A stretch of DNA of 50,724 nucleotides from a virus. A model generated the notes under the pieces. That model was not told where the DNA came from. It saw only the letters and a list, made by a program, of their open reading frames with translations, and did no database searches. Both the position numbers and the translations under genes were made by a program. Each line of letters begins with the position of its first letter. Position 1 is the stretch's first letter. Shown one piece after another: positions 43,066-49,319 of this stretch. The stretch spans positions 1 through 50,724 of the IMG/VR virus record IMGVR_UViG_3300027777_000051; one strand, 5' to 3'.

Positions 43066-43647
43066 ATGTCAAAAGCAATCGCACAATCCACAGACGTAAT
43101 TGCCAAGTCAGTATTGCCGGAAAATGAATTCCCGTTTGCAGAAGTTCTGGCAAAGTTGGCAAAAACAAATAGCACAGTGTCTAGCGTGAAACGGAAATTG
43201 AACTTGAACAAACAGTCCTTGCGTGATTCATTAAAAAATGAATTCGTTGGAGCGTATGTTTCAGTTTATGATAACGGATTTGTCCCGTCTAATGTATGGG
43301 ACAAAATTTGTTTTGAAGTTGACAACTTCATTGCAAATTCCATTAACACAATTAACGCTGGAAACGTAATTAGCACAGTGTCCCGTTTCCGTTTTGACAC
43401 TAAAATGGGCGTGGTAAAATTGCGCCACACTAACATCGGTGAAGATAACTTGTCATTGTCAGAGCAGCGATTTGGACTTGTCTGTTTAATCACAGACGCG
43501 GAAAAATCATTGCACAGATTGCAAGTTAATCCGTTACCCGATTTGTCCAAAATTACCACAGCAACGGGCAAACTTGAAAGTTTGAAAGTTGCCAAGCTGG
43601 AAATTGAAGCGGAAATTATTCGTCAACAGCAGTTAGCCATTAGCTAA
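43066..43647 (+). CDS. Hypothetical protein under sigma-54 control, 193 aa
   Basis: ATG 43066 is chosen; a longer frame would need TTG 43021. The protein begins MSKAIAQSTDVIAKSVLPEN, has a basic segment VSSVKRKLNLNKQSLRDSL, a beta-rich middle (NVISTVSRFRFDTKMGVVKL) and a helical end (KLESLKVAKLEIEAEIIRQQ). No family recognised. Being the sole gene right after a sigma-54 promoter and between two structured RNA regions makes it a candidate for a late regulator or RNA-binding protein. Confidence 0.6.
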   Translation: MSKAIAQSTDVIAKSVLPENEFPFAEVLAKLAKTNSTVSSVKRKLNLNKQSLRDSLKNEFVGAYVSVYDNGFVPSNVWDKICFEVDNFIANSINTINAGNVISTVSRFRFDTKMGVVKLRHTNIGEDNLSLSEQRFGLVCLITDAEKSLHRLQVNPLPDLSKITTATGKLESLKVAKLEIEAEIIRQQQLAIS

Positions 43648-44379
43648 TTCAAACAAACTAGCCATTAGCAGGTTAAATCCAATGAATTACACAATCAAAT
43701 GTAAAAAAGACGAAACAGCATTTAATCAAGCGTGATTCTATTCACGCCTTATTCTGTTCACGTCTCTTTTGTGCTGCCGACATTGCAGCATGGTGCTTAC
43801 GCAAACTTACACGCTACCAACAGAGTCAAATCTGTTAGTCTGATAAGGATTGATTTGTAACAGAGTCAAAACTCCTTGCTTTGTAAGATAACAGGATAAC
43901 AACAGCAAATACGTGGATGAAACTACCACGAACCATAGACAGAATCATTGTGCGAAGTCATAAAATTCGTGCATAAGGACAACGCAATAGATATACCATT
44001 CGGGTATTCTATAATGTTACCAGAAGCTAGGCAAATGAAGAACATCCAACAAAGTAGCTATGGGTTATCAATGATTTAGAACATGAAGATAGAGATAGTT
44101 CGCGTCTATCCTACTCACACAGTAGGACACGAACACAACACGCCACACAATACGACGTGTCATTAAAATGAAAGCAGAGGAAACTTGCCATAACCGAGGT
44201 CATAAGACAAGGGAATTGCGAAAGGCAATTTATGGATTAAGAAGTGTCCGACAACAAAGAGTAATTTTAATGAATCTAGCCGAAACCCTGCATACGAAAT
44301 TTGCAGTAGGGTAGGATAGACGCTAATTATCACTAACCAATCCCTCGACGCAATGTCTAGGGGAAACAACTAAACTTCT
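43648..44379 (+). ncRNA. Gene-free structured region, candidate ncRNA
   Basis: About 730 bases without a supported gene. Helices include TCCTACT/AGTAGGA (44109-44127) inside GTTCG/CGAAC (44098-44134), AATTGC-GAAAG-GCAATT (44214-44230), ATACC/GGTAT near 43993-44010 and CCCTGCA paired with TGCA and GGG near 44286-44311. AACAGAGTCAAA occurs twice (near 43819 and 43859). Strand is inferred from the flanking genes. It could be a separate RNA or the 3' part of the transcript from 42651. Confidence 0.45.
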
Positions 44380-44568
44380 ATGAACGGATTTACATATTGC
44401 ACGAAATGTAAGAAATGGTCATACATACCTAAAGACTTTGACGAACGTCACCACTTTGTTACTTGTCAATGTGGACAGATTATGTGTTTACAACGTCGGT
44501 TAGACCCAATTCGTGACCTTGCTTACAGACTTAGTGACAGAGTTGAAGGAAAGATTTGTAACCAATAA
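44380..44568 (+). CDS. Zinc-ribbon protein, 62 aa
   Basis: CTKC near residue 7 and CQCGQIMC near 29 are spaced as in a zinc ribbon. It is otherwise short and basic. It lies two bases upstream of the pyrimidine-dimer-glycosylase-like gene, suggesting co-translation. Partner unknown. Confidence 0.65.
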   Translation: MNGFTYCTKCKKWSYIPKDFDERHHFVTCQCGQIMCLQRRLDPIRDLAYRLSDRVEGKICNQ

Positions 44569-44570
44569 CC

Positions 44571-45050
44571 ATGCAAACCTTCTTACCCTATCCAGACTTC
44601 GCACAATCAGCTGCTTGTCTCGATAACAAACGTCTAGGCAAACAGCGAGTTGAGTGTTTACAGATTTTGAATGTTCTATCGAAAGAACGGACAGAAGTAG
44701 TTCAACGTCCGAATAACCAAGGTATAGTAGTTGCAGTAGTCCGTAATACTCCATGGTATAATCACCCAGCAGTTAGGATGTGGAGAGGATACAGTGAATG
44801 TTTAGTTCACTATTCTGATGCTATCTGTAATGAGTGGAAGTTCAACCGTGGATTTGAGGATACTTGTCTTACAAAAATGTATGCTATGTTTGGTGGTCAA
44901 ATCATTATGACACCACCTAGACCACCTTGGCTCGGCAACGAATCATTCCACTCCTCTCATCGTTCTAATTTACTCCGTAAAGACCGCGTCCACTACTCCC
45001 AATTCGGATGGACAGAACCAACCAACCTACCTTATGTGTGGCCTGTGTAA
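44571..45050 (+). CDS. Pyr_excise-family protein (pyrimidine dimer DNA glycosylase-like)
   Basis: 159 residues with the family's hallmark layout: MQTFLPYPDFAQSAACLDNK, then RLGKQRVECLQIL, NHPAVRMWRGY, EWKF/RGFED and PPWLGNESFHSSHRSNLLRK, closing with YSQFGW and PYVWP. This is the PF03013-type family that includes or resembles T4 endonuclease V (DenV). The exact substrate is not certain for this branch. The order suggests base-excision repair of UV damage in phage DNA. It overlaps the next zinc-finger gene by 17 bases. Confidence 0.82.
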   Translation: MQTFLPYPDFAQSAACLDNKRLGKQRVECLQILNVLSKERTEVVQRPNNQGIVVAVVRNTPWYNHPAVRMWRGYSECLVHYSDAICNEWKFNRGFEDTCLTKMYAMFGGQIIMTPPRPPWLGNESFHSSHRSNLLRKDRVHYSQFGWTEPTNLPYVWPV

Positions 45051-45288
45051 TAATCCCATCGAATCAGCCCGACAAGATATAGGTCTAACAATCTGTTTCT
45101 CTTGTGCCTCTAAACATGTCACAAAAGTCAAAGGTGACATGAATTATGCCCATAAGACTGCTCCGACTCTAATGGTAATGAGCAACGAAACTTTTCGTAA
45201 TTACCGTAGATATGTCCCATACGGTAAATATACTGGTCGCGGTTCTGGGACACACAAAATGACCACACAATTAGTATCATTGAAATAG
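45034..45288 (+). CDS. Zinc-finger protein, 84 aa
   Basis: Two pairs CGLC and CFSC, about 15 residues apart, form a probable zinc knuckle near the N-terminus. The rest is basic and aromatic (FRNYRRYVPYGKYTGRGSG). It overlaps the preceding gene end and is the last gene before the 45312 promoter. Confidence 0.65.
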   Translation: MCGLCNNPIESARQDIGLTICFSCASKHVTKVKGDMNYAHKTAPTLMVMSNETFRNYRRYVPYGKYTGRGSGTHKMTTQLVSLK

Positions 45289-45311
45289 CCTTGTTAGTAG
45301 TTATATTAACT

Positions 45312-45326
45312 TGGCACGATTCCTGC
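45312..45326 (+). promoter_or_regulatory. Sigma-54 promoter of the large structured RNA
   Basis: TGGCACGATTCCTGC followed by TA differs from the 4134 site by one base in the -12 box (CTGC for TTGC) and keeps the GG-N10-GC spacing. Expected start is near 45338, five bases before the first helix of the RNA. Confidence 0.82.
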
Positions 45327-45337
45327 TACCTAGTATC

Positions 45338-45925
45338 TTGCTCACAGACCAGTTATAGTCTGTGCATTAAGTAGAAGGATTAGAATAATTAACCCGTAAG
45401 ATTGAATGTTCTGCAGAACAACGGTTAAGAGAGTTCAATCATCTTTAATCCTTCTACTTAATGGTTCCGTGGCGGAAGATAGACGCTAGCGCGCCACATG
45501 GTAGAGCATTAAGTGGTCGGCACTCTTTATGAGCATACCATCCACGCAGAACAAGTTTCATCTTGCTGTTTTGACTCATCCAAGTATCGAATCTTGGCGG
45601 AATCATCCCTTTGGCAACAGTGTATAAAGGTTATACGCTAACAACCGGATTAAAACAATAGAGAATGAATAGGCGTTATGTTCTCTAAATCTCTATCATG
45701 CGTTGGTAGATAAACACTGTTGCCGAACATACAGACAGAGGGTGGTCTTCCCGACCTTAATTCTGCTAATCTGGTAGTGCCATAAGAGTAACTGGCACAA
45801 TTTAATTATCCCGCAACGAACTCATGTGCTGTGAGAAATTACATGAATCGCACCAGTAACTCGAATTAACGAGTTCACCAGAGTAGCTCTCTGACTGGCG
45901 GGAGTTCTTTCCGTTTAACCATCAT
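45338..45925 (+). ncRNA. Large ornate non-coding RNA (about 590 nt)
   Basis: No gene fits, but long perfect helices follow one another. CACAGAC/GTCTGTG (45343-45364); an 18-bp stem CATTAAGTAGAAGGATTA (45365-45382) with its complement at 45446-45463, holding GATTGAA/TTCAATC and the palindrome GTTCTGCAGAAC; a tRNA-like element (45463-45605); an 11-bp stem GGCAACAGTGT (45613-45623) with ACACTGTTGCC (45714-45724) holding further hairpins; and a branched domain closed by CCCGC/GCGGG (45810-45902) with AACTCG/CGAGTT and CAGAG/CTCTG. Size and complexity recall phage RNAs such as GOLLD and ROOL, but I see no proof of homology. Confidence 0.7.
45463..45605 (+). tRNA. tRNA-Leu-like element embedded in the large RNA
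   Basis: Acceptor strands GGTTCCG (45463-45469) and CGGAATC (45598-45604) pair, one G-U. TGGCGGAAGATAGACGC (45470-45486) is a typical Leu-type D arm. CCAAG-TATCGAAT-CTTGG (45580-45597) is a T arm with an eight-base loop. The part between D arm and T arm is about 93 bases instead of roughly 50, so anticodon and variable arm cannot be placed. GTGGCG (45469-45474) can instead pair with CGCCAC (45492-45497). More likely a tRNA-derived domain than a working tRNA. Confidence 0.45.
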
Positions 45926-45929
45926 AATT

Positions 45930-46091
45930 ATGAAACCCTCAACACTCCGTTACATCCGAACCGAACAAGATGTCTGGGCTTTCTTATGGCGTATCATGCC
46001 TAAAGCAGTCAAAGAATTACAATCTACGAAACAACTAAACAAATATGAAACACAAAATAATCTACTTCATCTACAACAAAGAATCAGGTGA
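45930..46091 (+). CDS. Small basic protein, 53 aa
   Basis: ATG 45930, five bases after the RNA domain, running to TGA 46089-46091. It reads MKPSTLRYIRTEQDVWAFLW and continues basic and Gln-rich. It overlaps the following gene by 47 bases in another frame, so one of the two starts may be wrong. No family recognised. Confidence 0.45.
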   Translation: MKPSTLRYIRTEQDVWAFLWRIMPKAVKELQSTKQLNKYETQNNLLHLQQRIR

Positions 46092-46212
46092 TTTCTATTG
46101 CACAGCAGATAATTACAAATTAGCAGAACAAATCATTAAAGACGATTGTGCAGAAGGTAATATATTACAAGACAATATGACAATCACTGAACTTAATCAT
46201 TGGTATGAATAA
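46045..46212 (+). CDS. Small hypothetical protein, 55 aa
   Basis: Reads MKHKIIYFIYNKESGDFYCT and then DNYKLAEQIIKDDCAEGN, compatible with a small alpha/beta fold. Its stop overlaps the next start by eight bases. Unrecognised. Confidence 0.55.
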   Translation: MKHKIIYFIYNKESGDFYCTADNYKLAEQIIKDDCAEGNILQDNMTITELNHWYE

Positions 46213-46396
46213 CTCAACTAAAGTTAACACAACTCCCACTATTCGTTTAGTCAAAGGAGTTCCAGTTACCTTCTACTCTCCTGTCCAATTAGAAGCTATC
46301 ATCCCTGTCGAAGAGCGTCTCCCTAAATCTCATGGCTCTATCATGCAACCAGACTACTCTGGACATATCAAGAAACATCAACAAGCGGAGGATTAA
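46205..46396 (+). CDS. Small hypothetical protein, 63 aa
   Basis: Reads MNNSTKVNTTPTIRLVKGVP and ends KKHQQAED. The last codons also make up a strong GGAGG ribosome-binding site for the next gene. No motif recognised. Confidence 0.55.
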   Translation: MNNSTKVNTTPTIRLVKGVPVTFYSPVQLEAIIPVEERLPKSHGSIMQPDYSGHIKKHQQAED

Positions 46397-46633
46397 ACGA
46401 CTTATGAGAATCAAAGAACTAAAACGCAGAATAAAAAATCTAAAAGATTCTGATGATTTTGTGACAGAACAGGGAGAACCATTTAATTGGTTAATTGTTC
46501 GAGGGAATCATAAAGTTATTAGGTGTTGGACAACAAAACAAGCAAATCATCCTAAACTTTATGCACCACACACTAAATAACACAATCATGACAGACCTGC
46601 TGATTATTAGTATTAGCATCAACAAGCGGAGGA
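46376..46633 (+). repeat. Duplicated 17-bp translation-initiation element
   Basis: CATCAACAAGCGGAGGA occurs at 46376-46392 and again at 46617-46633, each just upstream of a start codon (46404 and 46638). These are among the few strong Shine-Dalgarno sequences in this part of the genome. Copying of the element with a gene is the simplest origin. Confidence 0.7.
46404..46580 (+). CDS. Small basic protein, 58 aa
   Basis: Start 46404 (MRIKELKRRIKNLKDSDDFV) is preferred over an earlier in-frame ATG at 46332 that lies inside the previous gene. GGAGGA is 11 bases upstream. The first 15 residues are an Arg/Lys-rich helix, so nucleic-acid contact is possible. Not recognised. Confidence 0.55.
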   Translation: MRIKELKRRIKNLKDSDDFVTEQGEPFNWLIVRGNHKVIRCWTTKQANHPKLYAPHTK

Positions 46634-46641
46634 CTGAATGA
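46588..46641 (+). CDS. Possible 17-aa leader peptide
   Basis: A mini-frame from ATG 46588 reads MTDLLIISISINKRRTE and ends with an ATGA overlap on the start of the next gene. It contains the second copy of the initiation repeat. It may couple translation of the lysozyme-like gene. Too short to be sure. Confidence 0.3.
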   Translation: MTDLLIISISINKRRTE

Positions 46642-46907
46642 TTACTCCAGAGCAAGTAGTCCAAGCCATCTATCAGACAGAAGGTGGCTCACATACTCGA
46701 TATCCTTATGGAATCAAATCTATTAAAACAAACAATCCTCGACAAGTCTGTGAGAACACTGTTAAGCATGCTCTACATGACTATAAGTTACACAGTATTG
46801 ACCGTGGGTTTATTTACTTTCTTGCTAATAGATATTGCCCTCCTAGTTGTGATTCTGTGGGTAACAGGAATTGGAAAGTTAATATGGTAAGAATACTGCA
46901 TTTATGA
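46638..46907 (+). CDS. Small lysozyme-fold-like protein, 89 aa (tentative)
   Basis: The N-terminus AIYQTEGGSHTRYPYGIKSI resembles the catalytic-Glu helix and following YGI strand of lysozyme or transglycosylase folds, and FLANRYCPPSCDSVGNRNW resembles the later conserved block of small phage proteins of that kind. It is short for an endolysin. No other endolysin is visible, so it is the best candidate here, but it is far from the holin and spanin genes. A strong GGAGGA precedes the ATG. Confidence 0.45.
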   Translation: MITPEQVVQAIYQTEGGSHTRYPYGIKSIKTNNPRQVCENTVKHALHDYKLHSIDRGFIYFLANRYCPPSCDSVGNRNWKVNMVRILHL

Positions 46908-47011
46908 TTAATTTAACTTTAGTAGAATCTATCACTTATGAAATAGCATGGTTTGAATACTGCTTTCGTAAATGGTGGCAAGAACAACCTACAATTGACT
47001 ACTCAATATGA
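46904..47011 (+). CDS. Very small protein, 35 aa
   Basis: ATG 46904 overlaps the preceding TGA, and its own stop overlaps the next ATG (47008). Reads MINLTLVESITYEIAWFEYC, aromatic-rich and possibly amphipathic. Supported only by the chain of ATGA overlaps. Confidence 0.5.
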   Translation: MINLTLVESITYEIAWFEYCFRKWWQEQPTIDYSI

Positions 47012-47145
47012 ATTACACAGATACACAACTCAAACAAGCTCTGGCGAAGATGTTGCCGAATAGAGCAGTTGAGTGGAAAACATTTCACGCCACATGGCAA
47101 CAACGCGTGATAGCCCTGTGCAAAGTGAAAGGGATTGAGATATGA
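47008..47145 (+). CDS. Small protein, 45 aa
   Basis: Continues the ATGA chain (start 47008, stop 47143-47145 overlapping the next ATG at 47142). Reads MNYTDTQLKQALAKMLPNRA, helical. No family recognised. Confidence 0.5.
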   Translation: MNYTDTQLKQALAKMLPNRAVEWKTFHATWQQRVIALCKVKGIEI

Positions 47146-47342
47146 ACCTAATGCACGAGTTTAGCCATCCAATGTGGGTAAAAACACCGCTTGGTGAAGG
47201 TTTGGCAATCATGGTTATCGACTACGGAATACACCTAAACAGTTGTTGGGTGGTTGCGTTGGAACAACACGAATGGCAGATTAAACATTTTGATTCTAAC
47301 GATATAAAGCTGAACCGAAACGATACTTGGAAAATACAATAA
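47142..47342 (+). CDS. Hypothetical protein, 66 aa
   Basis: Reads MNLMHEFSHPMWVKTPLGEG with a beta-rich SH3-like pattern (GLAIMVIDYGIHLNSCWVVA; EWQIKHFDSNDI) often seen in small phage proteins. No specific family. Confidence 0.58.
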   Translation: MNLMHEFSHPMWVKTPLGEGLAIMVIDYGIHLNSCWVVALEQHEWQIKHFDSNDIKLNRNDTWKIQ

Positions 47343-47348
47343 TATCAT

Positions 47349-47423
47349 ATGAAACCTACTATACTAACAAACGAACAACTCTGCGACGCAGTTCTTGTCG
47401 CTACCGGAAAGACAACGCTATGA
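47349..47423 (+). CDS. Very small protein, 24 aa
   Basis: ATG 47349, stop overlapping the next start as ATGA (47420-47423). Reads MKPTILTNEQLCDAVLVATG. May serve mainly to couple translation. Confidence 0.35.
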   Translation: MKPTILTNEQLCDAVLVATGKTTL

Positions 47424-47743
47424 CCACACCAACCCCCGAACAACAAGCGAAGGCGACAGAAATAATTGATAAGCACGGTGCGGCAATAGTAGCGGCAATG
47501 TTACAGGCTGACCAAGAGACGCAATTAGTAAATGCGCTTAAGATGCTGCGAAACGAACTCGCCGCCCTCATTGCCAAAGCTGACGAGCGGGAGTTGGCGA
47601 TACAAAATAAAGCACTCCTCTCGGCAGGGAATGAGTTGGCAAAATGTGCGTTAAACATAGGTCACACATCAGTAGGAGTTACTAGCGTGATACTTCGCAC
47701 AGAGCAAGCCCTCACCAACTGGCAGAACTTGACAAAGGAATAA
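47420..47743 (+). CDS. Helical protein, 107 aa
   Basis: Start 47420 (MTTPTPEQQAKATEIIDKHG) is chosen over an earlier in-frame start at 47327 that overlaps the upstream genes. Almost entirely helical, Ala- and Glu-rich, with coiled-coil heptads (LRNELAALIAKADERELAIQ). It is clearly more GC-rich than its neighbours, which suggests separate origin. No family recognised. Confidence 0.6.
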   Translation: MTTPTPEQQAKATEIIDKHGAAIVAAMLQADQETQLVNALKMLRNELAALIAKADERELAIQNKALLSAGNELAKCALNIGHTSVGVTSVILRTEQALTNWQNLTKE

Positions 47744-47772
47744 ACAAACAACATAAACAACATAACAAACAT

Positions 47773-47943
47773 ATGAGTAACATTGCACCAATCTTCTACA
47801 CAAACGACGCTACTACAAAATCAAAAACATTCAGTCTCACTCCTCGTTCTTGGAATCGTGGAGTTAAACCTTACTCAATTAAGGTTCAATCAAAGGCATG
47901 TATTATCTGGAACAGTGGAACTCGTTTCGGCTCTTTCAAATAA
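47773..47943 (+). CDS. Small basic protein, 56 aa
   Basis: The ATG follows a leader made almost only of A and C with repeats of AACATA. Reads MSNIAPIFYTNDATTKSKTF, beta-rich and basic (SWNRGVKPYSIKVQSKACII). It is the last gene before the 48012 promoter. Not recognised. Confidence 0.55.
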   Translation: MSNIAPIFYTNDATTKSKTFSLTPRSWNRGVKPYSIKVQSKACIIWNSGTRFGSFK

Positions 47944-48011
47944 TATAACCCCTAACAATTTGCTATAACTATACGTTCATAGCCATAGCATTTATACCAT
48001 CGCTATTTACT

Positions 48012-48026
48012 TGGCATGGAAAATGC
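48012..48026 (+). promoter_or_regulatory. Sigma-54 promoter of the 48113 gene
   Basis: TGGCATGGAAAATGC followed by TTA keeps GG (48013-48014) and GC (48025-48026) at the right distance; only the first T of the -12 TTGC box is changed to A. Expected start near 48038, about 75 bases before the ATG. Confidence 0.75.
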
Positions 48027-48112
48027 TTATAGACTTTACCGCGACAAGCGAAGTTAGTAGTGAGTCGCAGTAACTAACAAACGAAACAAAACAAAGAAAG
48101 AACATAATACAT

Positions 48113-48745
48113 ATGTCAGAAACCGAACAAAAAACAGATGCACAGATTGTCGCTGAGTCTCCCTTCTCTACCCCGATTACGGTAACTCGTAATGGTGTGG
48201 AAGGAACGCTCGACGTGTTTGTGGGTAAGCGTAACGACTGGAAAGACCGTGCATATCCTGCGTTTCAGATTAAATCTGAGACCTTCAAACAGGGCACGTC
48301 TGAACTCGATACCATTGTGAATGATAAGACGTTCATCAATGACTTGACGTTCATCGGTAAGGACAACATCAAGAAGTTCGTGAATGTTATCCTCCGTCGT
48401 AATGGTCAGGACATGGTGGAAGATGCCATCCCGCAGAGTGGGGATAATGCTGGTGTCTTGCAGTTGGACGTGTTGGTCAAAAGCTGGGAAACCTTGCAGG
48501 CTGCTTCTCTCAAGCTGTCCGAATTGGTGGAACTTTACAACGAAGCTGTTGTCAAGTATCAGGCTGCGACTCCTACGTTCGTTGCAGAGATGACTGCTGC
48601 TGCTGGTGATGCTGAGAAGATGGCTGCTGCTACGGAGAAGTTCCAAGCGTTGTCTAATGCTGTGACTCTCCTGAAGAACGAATACGAAATTCGTAAAGCG
48701 AAACGCAGCAAGGAAGTTCAGGCTGAAACTGTTACTCCTAACTAA
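48113..48745 (+). CDS. Highly expressed-looking hypothetical protein, 210 aa
   Basis: No family recognised. The first 110 residues look beta-rich (ITVTRNGVEGTLDVFVGKRN) and the rest is long charged helices (KLSELVELYNEAVVKYQAAT; AEKMAAATEKFQAL). Codon use is strongly biased (GTG, CTC, CGT, AAG), as in the 8615 gene, and the two genes share an A-rich leader ending in ACAT-ATG. It has its own sigma-54 promoter and is ended by a hairpin, so it is a one-gene unit made in large amount. A DNA- or RNA-coating protein would fit but is not shown. Confidence 0.68.
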   Translation: MSETEQKTDAQIVAESPFSTPITVTRNGVEGTLDVFVGKRNDWKDRAYPAFQIKSETFKQGTSELDTIVNDKTFINDLTFIGKDNIKKFVNVILRRNGQDMVEDAIPQSGDNAGVLQLDVLVKSWETLQAASLKLSELVELYNEAVVKYQAATPTFVAEMTAAAGDAEKMAAATEKFQALSNAVTLLKNEYEIRKAKRSKEVQAETVTPN

Positions 48746-48778
48746 TAGTCTGGCGTAGTAAGTTGAGTCAGTGAAAGT

Positions 48779-48815
48779 GCCGGTATAGGTAGAGGGTGAA
48801 CCTCCTTATACCGGC
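48779..48815 (+). terminator. Terminator after the 48113 gene
   Basis: GCCGGTATA (48779-48787) pairs with TATACCGGC (48807-48815); within the loop AGGT and ACCT can pair too. CATTTCATTT follows. Together with the 48012 promoter this makes 48113-48745 a self-contained unit. Confidence 0.75.
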
Positions 48816-48854
48816 CATTTCATTTACACAATTAACATTCGGAACTAACAAACT

Positions 48855-49319
48855 ATGTCAAAAGAACAACAAGACCTATCAACTATACCAACGAGAGATT
48901 TGATATGGGACATTCTCGGAGATGATAAGAATGGATTATCATGCGCCCAGATTACTCCTGCTACTGCAATGGTGCTAGAGAACAAGCTACAAGGTTCGAG
49001 GCTTTGGAAAATAGAATACACGAATGTAGATGGTTCACCACTAGCCTATCCTATGCTATGGCGATATGCAGACTGGGCATCAGCTAACTCGACGTATAAG
49101 AAACAGAAACAGTATGCAGAGGACAGACGTGTTGAGAGTTGGTTGATGAACGCGAATGTAGATATGCTTGCGAAAGCTATTATGAGGAAGTCACCTATCC
49201 CAGAAGATGCAGCGAAGGCAATGGCATATCAATTAGTGAAGAATCCTAATGCGATAGTTGTGATACAATCATTCTTTGGAGTAGAGAAACTTAAAACAGA
49301 TGTGAAGGAGTTGACATGA
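48855..49319 (+). CDS. Hypothetical protein, 154 aa
   Basis: First gene of the replication operon after the terminator. Reads MSKEQQDLSTIPTRDLIWDI, then helical segments (YKKQKQYAEDRRVESWLMNA; AMRKSP-like and DAAKAMAYQLV). Not recognised. It overlaps the helicase start by four bases, which points to a related role. Confidence 0.6.
   Translation: MSKEQQDLSTIPTRDLIWDILGDDKNGLSCAQITPATAMVLENKLQGSRLWKIEYTNVDGSPLAYPMLWRYADWASANSTYKKQKQYAEDRRVESWLMNANVDMLAKAIMRKSPIPEDAAKAMAYQLVKNPNAIVVIQSFFGVEKLKTDVKELT

Noticed and set aside
44170-44200. RNase P RNA-like AGAGGAAACTTGCC
   Set aside because: Only a partial match to the conserved GAGGAAAGTCC block and no other conserved P RNA elements nearby.
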